A stretch of DNA of 64,000 nucleotides from Nocardia sp. NBC_00508 (GTDB lineage Bacteria > Actinomycetota > Actinomycetes > Mycobacteriales > Mycobacteriaceae), in NCBI RefSeq assembly GCF_036346875.1, contig NZ_CP107852.1, forward strand, positions 6,634,001 to 6,698,000. The letters run 5' to 3'. The notes beneath the pieces are model-generated. The model ran no database searches. It saw only the letters and a list, made by a program, of their open reading frames with translations, and was not told the origin of the DNA. Of this stretch, positions 25,710-32,338 are shown in pieces (within the stretch, counting starts at the first letter, position 1; every line of letters begins with the position of its first letter). A program made the translations under genes and the position numbers.

Positions 25710-25910
25710 TCATGAAGCGTCGCGGCGGACTTCTGCATGCCTCCCGTTGCGAAACCGTCCACTCGGTCTTCGTCCCCACACCATGCGGAAGCGCAGCTGG
25801 TGTTTCGGCATGGCGATACCGGTCATGCTGCACGCGCGGAGCGAATCCGGCTCCGTCCGTGGCCATGTCTCCCATGGCGCGCGGTCGAACACGAGAATCA
25901 AGGAGGACGC

Positions 25911-26060
25911 ATGGTTTCCCGAGACATGATCGCCCAGCTCCGCCAGGACGTCACCACCGCCGAGGACGCCGGCGACGACGCGACCGCCCAGCGTCTGCGT
26001 GCGGAGTTGGCCGCCGCGGTAGAGGCGGCTCGACGTGGAGAGGCGGACGACGAGCAGTAA
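25911..26060 (+). CDS. Small helical protein, 49 aa
   Basis: A short gene with an excellent AGGAGG placed 6 bases before ATG 25911. The product is a charged, Ala-rich amphipathic helix (RDMIAQLRQDVTTAEDAGDDATAQRLRAELAAAVEAARRGEAD), likely a helical hairpin or coiled coil. No family name can be given. It stands alone between the terminator hairpin and the SnoaL-like gene. Confidence 0.6.
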   Translation: MVSRDMIAQLRQDVTTAEDAGDDATAQRLRAELAAAVEAARRGEADDEQ

Positions 26061-26216
26061 ACGCGAATCCACGAACGACCTTCTTGCATCCCGCGCCATC
26101 GCAAATATTGCGACAGCTTCCAGGTCACGTAGGTGGTCTGCCACGAGCGGAACACCACCGCGCATCTCGACGACTACGCGGGCTGGCCCGAGCGGCGCCC
26201 CGCCTCGTGATAGCGA

Positions 26217-26232
26217 ACGGCTCCGGAGCCGT
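26217..26232. terminator. Perfect 16-bp palindrome between convergent genes
   Basis: ACGGCTCCGGAGCCGT reads the same on both strands. It lies between the small-protein gene and the convergent SnoaL-like gene, so it could act as a bidirectional terminator. A second symmetric stretch, TCGCAAATATTGCGA, is at 26099-26113. Neither is followed by a T-run. Confidence 0.35.
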
Positions 26233-26270
26233 CTTGCCGCTTCGCCCGGTGCATCGCTACTGAAGCCGTC

Positions 26271-26672
26271 CTACTGGTACAGCGTCTCGCCGCGGTGGGT
26301 GTCGAAGTACTCGCGCACCTCGGAGATCTTGCCGTCCGTGACGATGAAGTTCGCGATGTAGGCGTTGTCGTACTCGTGGCCCGATATCGTGGTCGCCCTC
26401 GATCGCCACTCGACGACGGCGTTCGAGTCGCCGATGGTCAGGCTGAGCAGTTCAGTGGTGAACGACCCCGGCTGCATCCTGGCCATCGCGATCGGAAAGA
26501 ACTCCTCAACGATGGCGTTCGGCCCGTGCCAGATTCCGGAGTTGGGCAGACGGCCTGGTGCGAACCATCGCGCGTCATCGGTGAAGCACTCCTTCAGGAG
26601 CGTCGGGGTCCCGGTCTGGAGTGCATCGAAGTAGCGATGGATGGCGCCCTCGGTGGGGTTCTCGTTGGTCAC
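26271..26672 (-). CDS. SnoaL-like / NTF2-fold protein
   Basis: Encodes about 133 residues with the ketosteroid-isomerase/SnoaL fold. An N-terminal helix AIHRYFDALQTGTPTLLKECFTDDARWFAPG is followed by WHGPNAIVEEFF, the strand segment NAVVEWRSRA, and YIANFIVTDGKISEVREYFDTHRGE at the C-terminus. Members bind or isomerise small hydrophobic ligands or act as polyketide cyclases; the ligand is unknown here. GTG 26672 and TTG 26678 are both possible starts, and neither has a good ribosome binding site. It has no obvious partner gene. Confidence 0.75.
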   Translation of the reverse strand: MTNENPTEGAIHRYFDALQTGTPTLLKECFTDDARWFAPGRLPNSGIWHGPNAIVEEFFPIAMARMQPGSFTTELLSLTIGDSNAVVEWRSRATTISGHEYDNAYIANFIVTDGKISEVREYFDTHRGETLYQ

Positions 26673-26678
26673 TGACAA

Positions 26679-26977
26679 AGCTTAGCCGGGATGGGAACGT
26701 TTGTTCGATAGAGAGCTCGTTGTACTGGCCCAGCCGGTGGCATCACCGGAGTCAGCGGCTTCCCGCTGTCAGTAGCCACAAAACACGAGGTGGGGCCGAA
26801 TTTCTTGGTTGCCACCCATGTTTTCCGAGGTGCGTTGGTCGCCGGGGCGGGCCCCCGCACGCAGGGGAGTCTCCGCCTTTGTCCGCCAGCACCTGGGTGC
26901 AATACCACCGCCAACCGGGCCAATAGTCCCGGGTCTCAATAGTGTCGCTCCACCAACATCACCTCGGTCTGCCGGTT
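26679..26977. other. No gene seen
   Basis: About 300 bases between the SnoaL-like gene and the TetR remnant hold only short frames without protein-like composition. No repeat or promoter is convincing. It may be decayed sequence at the edge of the deletion scar. Confidence 0.4.
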
Positions 26978-27470
26978 CTACAGTCGCGTCACGACATATG
27001 GCAGCAATGCGCGCGCTCGGTCGGCGCCACCCTTGATGCGTCCGTCGAGGGCGAGGATCACCAGTCCGTGCAGGTGCGCCCAGAACAGGTCGGCGGGGGC
27101 GTCCGAGTCGAGGGCCGTCGCGGGGTGCTCGGGCTGGTCGGCCGCCGCGATCCCGGCAAGCACGTCGAAGCACGCGACCGCGGCCGGTGGCGCGTCGGCT
27201 GTGCGGAACGGCACGTTCAGCAGGTTGTGCATGAGCCGATACGGATGCGGCTGCTCGAAGGCGAAGTCCCAGTAGGCATTCGCCGCCGCCAGCAGCCGGT
27301 CACGCTGGTCGGTCTCGGTTTGCGCAGCGGCCAGGCGATGAGCGAGTTCTCCGAACCCCTGGTCGACGACGGCGAGCAGGAGCGCGTACCTGCTTGCGAA
27401 GTATTCGTAGACAACCGGTGCGCGATAGCCGACGCGGTCGGCGACCAGGCGAGTGTTGACCTGGACGACT
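26978..27470 (-). pseudogene. TetR-family regulator lacking its N-terminus
   Basis: The C-terminal ligand-binding domain is intact in frame (LLAAANAYWDFAFEQPHPYRLMHNLLN to ALLPYVVTRL), as is the end of the DNA-binding domain (VNTRLVADRVGYRAPVVYEYFASRYALLLAVV). The first helix and the start codon are gone. Upstream of about 27470 the frame runs through sequence that, on the other strand, codes for an epimerase fragment. No usable start lies near the truncation. The remnant therefore lacks part of its DNA-binding helix bundle and is probably inactive. It was likely divergent from the epimerase before a deletion joined the two. Confidence 0.75.
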
Positions 27471-27672
27471 CGGTGCGGGTCACCGATGTCGCGTCCGCGG
27501 TCGCCGACCGGGCGGGTGCCCGAGTGGAGCCTTGGGATCCGGCCGACGCGATGCGGGCATGGGGGTGATGGTCGAGGCGTTCCTGCTCGACCAGGTCGCC
27601 ACCAGCACTCGGGCGCGGGCCGAACTCGGTTGGCAACCGACCCGGCCGAGCCTGCTGGAGGAGCTGTCGTGA
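27471..27672 (+). pseudogene. C-terminal remnant of an NAD-dependent epimerase/dehydratase
   Basis: The plus strand codes for RVTDVASAVADRAGARVEPWDPADAM followed, after a frame change within a G-run near 27562-27566, by VEAFLLDQVATSTRARAELG and WQPTRPSLLEELS. This is the typical tail of extended SDR epimerases (the LDQ-ARAELGW-P end). The Rossmann domain and active site are absent. The TGA overlaps the GTG start of the truncated DUF1772 gene (GTGA at 27669), preserving the old operon junction. Confidence 0.7.
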
Positions 27673-27851
27673 CCACCGTCCATGCGGTCCTCACCGCCGT
27701 CGCCGTATTGGCGACCGGCGTCATCTACGGGACGGACGCGTTCTGTGCCCTTGTGCTGCGACCGGCGCTGACACACACCGACGACCGCGCTCTCGCCTCC
27801 GTCAGTGGCTTTGTGCACAACTATGGCGACGACAGACTCGCCGGCGCCTGA
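27669..27851 (+). pseudogene. Truncated DUF1772 membrane protein, 60 codons left
   Basis: The N-terminal third of a DUF1772 (anthrone-oxygenase-like) membrane protein is present (HAVLTAVAVLATGVIYGTDA then FCALVLRPAL). It breaks off after HNYGDDRLAG and a stop. Family members are about 150 residues with four helices; only the first helix remains. It follows the epimerase remnant by a GTGA overlap. Confidence 0.65.
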
Positions 27852-27881
27852 ATGCCGGGCCGACACCGCCTGGCGCGGTCT

Positions 27882-27928
27882 TTGACTGTCGATTGAACGC
27901 GCGTTTAATATATTGAACATGCGTTCAA
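27882..27928 (+). promoter_or_regulatory. Promoter with two TetR-type operators at the methyltransferase start
   Basis: TTGACT (27882-27887) and TAATAT (27906-27911) are spaced by 18 bases, a good promoter, with the expected transcript start at or next to ATG 27919. Two dyads of the same design overlap it: TTGAAC-N4-GTTTAA at 27893-27908 and TTGAAC-N4-GTTCAA at 27913-27928, 20 bases apart. This form is common for TetR-family operators. The second dyad contains the start codon. Confidence 0.7.
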
Positions 27929-28767
27929 AGGATGATGAGCTGCCCGAAGCCGAGAAGATCCACGTCGACCTCACCGGAGCACCGCAGACGATGCTCGCAA
28001 CGCTGTATGCCAAGGCGCTGGACGCCGAGGCCGAAAACCCGCTTCTGGGCGACACCTGGGCCAGGGATGCGGTACGCCGGATCGACTACGACTGGCGAAG
28101 CACGAGAATCACGAGACGCAACCAATCCGGAGTGACAGTTCGCACGGTCCACTTCGACAACTGGGCCCGCGAGTTCCTCGCCCTGCATGACCGTGCCGCG
28201 GTATTGCACCTCGGTTGCGGGCTGGACAGCCGGGCGTTCCGGCTGGATCCCGGCCCCGAAGTCGAGTGGTATGACGTCGATTACCCCGAGGTGATCACGC
28301 TGCACGAGCAGCTCTACCCCGCCCGCGAGCACCATCACCGTGTCGCCGCCTCCGTGACGGATCCGGCGTGGCTGCAAGCGATCCCCGCCGACCGGCCGGT
28401 GCTGATGATCGCCGAGGGCTTGACCATGTACCTCACCGAAGACACCGGCGTCGCCCTACTGCGCGCAGTGGTCGAGCACTTTCCCTCCGGTGAACTGCAA
28501 TTCGACGCATTCAACGCCCTCGGGATCAGGTCGCAGAAAATCAACCCGGTCGTTCGGCGCTCCGGTGCGACGCTGTACTGGGCGATCAATGGTCCCGACG
28601 ACATCGTCTCCGCTGTGCCCGGAGTTCGGCAGCTCGCCGCGATATCGGTATTCGACTCCGAGTCGTTCCAGCGGGGAGTCTCCGGCGGCTATCGGTTGAT
28701 GGGAAGGGTGATGTCGCTGGTTCCGGCAATGCGGATGATCGCCCAGTACCACCGCTACGCCTTCTGA
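27919..28767 (+). CDS. LCM/PPM1-family class I SAM-dependent methyltransferase
   Basis: Encodes 282 residues of the leucine-carboxyl-methyltransferase-like family that is abundant in mycobacteria and Nocardia. SAM-binding motif VLHLGCGLDSRAFRL, acidic YDVDYPEV, and LMIAEGLTMYLTEDTGVALL are diagnostic. Small-molecule or polyketide-like substrates are usual for bacterial members, but none can be named. ATG 27919 was chosen; a TTG two codons upstream is possible. The promoter position suggests a leaderless message, and no ribosome binding site is seen. Two overlapping dyads predict control by a TetR regulator; the neighbouring TetR gene is broken. Confidence 0.87.
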   Translation: MRSKDDELPEAEKIHVDLTGAPQTMLATLYAKALDAEAENPLLGDTWARDAVRRIDYDWRSTRITRRNQSGVTVRTVHFDNWAREFLALHDRAAVLHLGCGLDSRAFRLDPGPEVEWYDVDYPEVITLHEQLYPAREHHHRVAASVTDPAWLQAIPADRPVLMIAEGLTMYLTEDTGVALLRAVVEHFPSGELQFDAFNALGIRSQKINPVVRRSGATLYWAINGPDDIVSAVPGVRQLAAISVFDSESFQRGVSGGYRLMGRVMSLVPAMRMIAQYHRYAF

Positions 28768-28993
28768 CGCGGGCCGTCGGCTTGTACTCCAGGTCGAGGC
28801 ACGCGCGGCTGCCTATCGAAACCGACCAGCGATCGTGCGTTGTCGATTCTCGGCCGGATCAACCCACCCAAGGGGGAGCAATTCAGACCCGAGGGGACGG
28901 CCGAAACCCCCCGTGTGGTCGTATCCCCGACCGCCGTCCATCCATGACCATTGAGGAGCCAGTACAGCAACCTGCCAACCATGGAGGCTTCTA

Positions 28994-29563
28994 TTGTCAC
29001 CCAACCGCCAGAGACACTCGTCTTCAGCGCGTCGTCCGGCCGGTGAGCCCTTCACCTCGGATTCGATCGACTTCTCCCCTGATGCTCCGAGTGCCCCCAG
29101 CGGTCCGGTGTGCCCTACGACGCCACGGGAGGCGGCGAAGACGGATACTTCGGTCCGGCGCCGCAGGGTTCCGATCCTGGCTGCCTTGCTCGCGATCCTC
29201 GTCGCGGTTGCCGGTGGGGGCATCGCCTATTGGACACTCGACACAGGCGACCGGACTCCAGATGCCGCGCCGACCGCCGTCACCCAGGCTGTCGGAGCAC
29301 ATCGTCACCATCCCGGTCGGCCCGGCCCCGGTCGGCCTGGCCCCCGGCCCGGTCACCGGCACCGTCAACGTCAGCAACACGAGGGACGGCATGGTGCCGG
29401 TGACCGACGCGCCGTCGCGTACCGTCACGATCCCGGTCGGCCTGGCCCCGGTCCGCATGGCCCCCGGCCCGGTCACGGACACCGTGAACGGCAACGTCAA
29501 CGTCACGATCATCCGACACCACCTATGCCACCGACAGGGGTGGACGACGCGGTCTCGGTGTGA
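28994..29563 (+). pseudogene. Possible frameshifted membrane-anchored protein with repeated PVG/APGPVT segments
   Basis: The first frame gives a polar N-terminus, a basic stop-transfer-like RRRRVP and one strong hydrophobic helix (ILAALLAILVAVAGGGIAYW). After about 29290 this frame becomes Arg/His/Pro-rich and non-protein-like. The neighbouring frame instead reads EHIVTIPVGPAPVGLAPGPV and later RTVTIPVGLAPVRMAPGPVT, an imperfect repeat of about 40 residues. A single frameshift near 29285-29300 would join the helix to these repeats, so the gene is either broken or mis-sequenced. No family is recognised. The 226 bases before it (28768-28993) hold nothing I can identify. Confidence 0.35.
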
Positions 29564-29688
29564 TCGGGTAGACGACCACCCACGGCGTCCAGGAACTCTT
29601 GCGATCCGCAGTGACGACGGCGGACTGACGGCCGGGTCGCTCGGCTGGACATCGGCCGCGACGCCGATGTCTGGTGCGCCAGGGGAGC

Positions 29689-30222
29689 CTACTTCTGCTC
29701 GTAGGTGCCGATCAGGGTGGCGCGGGCCAGGGTGTGGGAGAACAGGTTGAAGCCGAGGTAGGCGGGGGTGGCGTTCTCGTCGATACCGAGGCTTTCGACG
29801 TCGACGGCGTGGACGACGATGAAGTAGCGGTGCGGGCCGTGCCCGGGCGGCGGGGCGGACCCGACGAAGCCGTGGAAGCCGCCGTCGTTGCGGAGCGTGA
29901 TGGCGCCGGTCGGGAGGGCGCCGCCTTCCTCGCCGCTGCCCGCGCCGCTGGGCAGGGAGGTCACGGTGCCCGGGATATCGGCGACAGCCCAGTGCCAGAA
30001 GCCGGAGGCGGTGGGCGCGTCGGGGTCGTAGACGGTGACCGCGAAGCTCTTGGTTTCCGCGGGAAAGCCCGACCAGGACAGCTGCGGGGAGATGTCTTTG
30101 CCGCCCGCGCCGAACACGCCACTGACCTGATCGTTGTGCAACGGCTGGCCGTCGGTCACGTCGGTGGAAGTGAGGGTGAACGACGGTACCTGAGGCAGTG
30201 CGTCGTACGGGTTGTGGGTCAT
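29689..30222 (-). CDS. YbhB/YbcL-family Raf-kinase-inhibitor-like protein
   Basis: Encodes 177 residues of the phosphatidylethanolamine-binding-protein fold. Signature segments are SPQLSWSGFPAETKSFAVTVYDPDAPTASGFWHWAVADIP, then GFVGSAPPPGHGPHRYFIVVHAVD. The bacterial role is unclear; the M. tuberculosis relative is TB18.6 (Rv2140c). ATG 30222 follows GAGG at proper distance; the longer open frame upstream belongs to the peptidase gene's shadow. It lies 22 bases downstream of the M20 peptidase on the same strand, the order known from mycobacteria, so this is backbone and not accessory DNA. Confidence 0.93.
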   Translation of the reverse strand: MTHNPYDALPQVPSFTLTSTDVTDGQPLHNDQVSGVFGAGGKDISPQLSWSGFPAETKSFAVTVYDPDAPTASGFWHWAVADIPGTVTSLPSGAGSGEEGGALPTGAITLRNDGGFHGFVGSAPPPGHGPHRYFIVVHAVDVESLGIDENATPAYLGFNLFSHTLARATLIGTYEQK

Positions 30223-30244
30223 GAAGCCTCTTTTCCGGGTCGGT

Positions 30245-31606
30245 TCAGCTGTGCAGTAGGAAGTGTTCCAGCACGCGGGTGCCGAATTCGAGGGCCTCCA
30301 CCGGTACCCGCTCGTCGACGCCGTGGAACAGAGCGGTGAAGTCCAGCTCAGGGGGCAGCTGCAGCGGGGCGAAACCGAAGCAGCGAATCCCCAGGCGGGC
30401 GAACGCTTTCGCGTCTGTGCCGCCGGAGAGCATGTAGGGCACCGTGCGGCCCCGGGCATCGTGGGCGAGCACGGCGTTGTTCATCGCGTCGACCAGATCG
30501 CCGTCGAAAGTCGTCTCGTAGGAGTCGAGTTTGGTGATCCACTCGCGTTCGACATAGGGGCCGATCAGCTCGTCCACCTCGCGTTCGAACGCCGCCTGCC
30601 GCCCCGGGACCACGCGGCAGTCCACCACCGCCTCGGCGGTCTGCGGGATCACGTTGGCCTTGTATCCCGCCTGCAGCATGGTCGGGTTCGCGGTGTCGCG
30701 CAGCGTCGCGCCGATGATGCGCGAGATCGTGCCCAGCTTCGCCAGCTGGCCTTCGATATCGGGGCTCGACGGGTCGAACTCGAGGCCGGTCTCTTCGGCG
30801 ACGGCGGCCAGGAACGCGGCCACCGAATCCGAAAGCACAAGGGGGAAGGTGTGTTTGCCCAATCGTGCTACCGCGTCGGCGAGGACGGTCACCGCGTTGT
30901 CTTCGTGCAGGAACGAGCCGTGTCCCGCGCGGGCCTTGGCGCGCAACCGCATCCAGCCCAGCCCCTTCTCGGCGGTCTCCACCAGATATAGCCTGCGTTC
31001 GGTGCCGTCGGGGCGCGGCACGGTCAGCGAGAAGCCGCCGACCTCCCCCACCGCCTCGGTGACGCCGGCGAACAGGTCGGGCCGGTTGTCCACCAGCCAC
31101 TGCGAGCCCCACTTGCCGCCGTTCTCCTCGTCGGCGAGGAAGGCGAAGACCAGATCGCGCGGAGGTACCGTGCCCTCGAGCTTGAACTGGCGGGCCACCG
31201 CCAGCGCCATCCCGACCATGTCCTTCATGTCGATCGCGCCGCGACCCCACACGTAGCCGTCGCGGACGGCACCGGAGAACGGGTGCACACTCCAGTCGGC
31301 GGCCTCGGCCGGCACCACGTCCAGGTGCCCGTGGATCATCAGCGCGCCACGATTGCGATCCGCGCCTTCCAGCCGGGCGAAGACATTGCCGCGTCCCGGG
31401 GCGCCGGACTCCACGTACTCGGTGACATAACCCGCCTGGTGCAGCTGGTCGGCCACCCACTGTGCGCACTCGCGCTCCCCCTTGGTGGTGGCAAGGTCGC
31501 CGGTGTTGGAGGTGTCGAAGCGGATCAGCGTGCTGACCAGCTCCACCACTTCCGACACCGCGCGGGTGCTTTTGTTCGGGTCGATTCCTTCGCCAGTTGC
31601 GGACAC
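30245..31606 (-). CDS. M20/M28-family metallopeptidase
   Basis: Encodes 453 residues of the di-zinc M20 family (ArgE/DapE/carboxypeptidase-like). Metal-site motifs are LMIHGHLDVVPAE (His and Asp) and GRGAIDMKDMVGMAL. The general-base AFLADEENGGKWGS and the late HGVDERVP follow; a dimerisation domain with ARAGHGSFLHEDNA lies between. It hydrolyses an amide or peptide bond in the cytosol; the substrate is undetermined. The start is GTG 31606 after GGGG; the upstream in-frame extension is Arg-rich and non-coding. It corresponds to Rv2141c by gene order and is the last backbone gene before the polyketide cluster. Confidence 0.93.
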   Translation of the reverse strand: MSATGEGIDPNKSTRAVSEVVELVSTLIRFDTSNTGDLATTKGERECAQWVADQLHQAGYVTEYVESGAPGRGNVFARLEGADRNRGALMIHGHLDVVPAEAADWSVHPFSGAVRDGYVWGRGAIDMKDMVGMALAVARQFKLEGTVPPRDLVFAFLADEENGGKWGSQWLVDNRPDLFAGVTEAVGEVGGFSLTVPRPDGTERRLYLVETAEKGLGWMRLRAKARAGHGSFLHEDNAVTVLADAVARLGKHTFPLVLSDSVAAFLAAVAEETGLEFDPSSPDIEGQLAKLGTISRIIGATLRDTANPTMLQAGYKANVIPQTAEAVVDCRVVPGRQAAFEREVDELIGPYVEREWITKLDSYETTFDGDLVDAMNNAVLAHDARGRTVPYMLSGGTDAKAFARLGIRCFGFAPLQLPPELDFTALFHGVDERVPVEALEFGTRVLEHFLLHS

Positions 31607-31711
31607 GTCCCCTTTCCTACCACCCGGACAACAGTGCGGGCGCGCCGCCGGGGTGTCGCGTCGGAGCCACGCGGCCCGCATCGTGCGTGATCACCCGCGG
31701 CGGGATTGTCA

Positions 31712-32245
31712 TCAGGGTGATCGCAACTCGGTGCCGGTGGGGTCGACCTCATCGGGGAACACCACTCGTACGAACGCCCAGAATCGGAACACCATGCCCA
31801 AAGCGGTGCCGATCAGCTGCGCGGCCACGAAATCGGCCAGGTTCTGGGTGAACCGGGAGACCTCGGGCACCTCCAGGTGCAGCACATACCGTGAAACCCA
31901 CAACGGCGCGGTATTGATCGCGACGGCCAGGAAACTGACCAGGTAGAACAGCGCGGCCTCGTGATGGCCGCGCCGCCCGCCGCGCGCGCTGAAGGACCAT
32001 TGCTTGTTCAGCACATACGACAGCGTGATCGCCGCGAGCACCGCGAGGACTTTGGCGGTGACCGGATGCGACTCGAGCACAGTGCTCTTCAGGGTCAGGA
32101 AGACCGCGGTGTCCAGCGTGAACGCGGCGACGCCGACGGAAGCGAATCGGATCAGTTCTCGACGCCGTGCCTGGCCCCCCAGCGCGGACGTCACCCGAGC
32201 GAAAACGGGGCGTTCGGAAAATAGCACAGGTAAAGTCTCCGGCAC
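31712..32245 (-). CDS. GtrA-family membrane protein
   Basis: Encodes about 177 residues with four hydrophobic helices (FASVGVAAFTLDTAVFLTL, VLAVLAAITLSYVLNKQWSF, FYLVSFLAVAINTAPLWVS, FVAAQLIGTALGMVFRFWAFV). The GtrA hallmark, SYVLNKQWSF, precedes the basic loop. GtrA proteins are proposed to flip polyprenyl-phosphate sugars across the membrane. The start is taken at GTG 32245, since the open frame upstream is unlike protein. It is divergent from the KS-ACP gene with a 93-base gap. Its location next to a cluster holding a polyprenol-phosphate-mannose synthase and a GT87 enzyme makes a shared role plausible. Confidence 0.85.
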   Translation of the reverse strand: MPETLPVLFSERPVFARVTSALGGQARRRELIRFASVGVAAFTLDTAVFLTLKSTVLESHPVTAKVLAVLAAITLSYVLNKQWSFSARGGRRGHHEAALFYLVSFLAVAINTAPLWVSRYVLHLEVPEVSRFTQNLADFVAAQLIGTALGMVFRFWAFVRVVFPDEVDPTGTELRSP

Positions 32246-32338
32246 ATGTCCCGACCCCACAACAAGATCGGCAGATTCACCGCACCGCATATTCCGCGGA
32301 CGTACGGTCGGTGCATCGCGGGCAGGTGAGAAGACAGC

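Noticed and set aside
26119..26210. Fragment of an enzyme tail in the spacer before the SnoaL-like gene
   Set aside because: A short plus-strand stretch (HLDDYAGWPERRP) looks protein-like but is too short and unsupported.
26669..26923. 84-codon minus-strand gene
   Set aside because: No ribosome binding site, no family-like sequence and a composition typical of chance frames.
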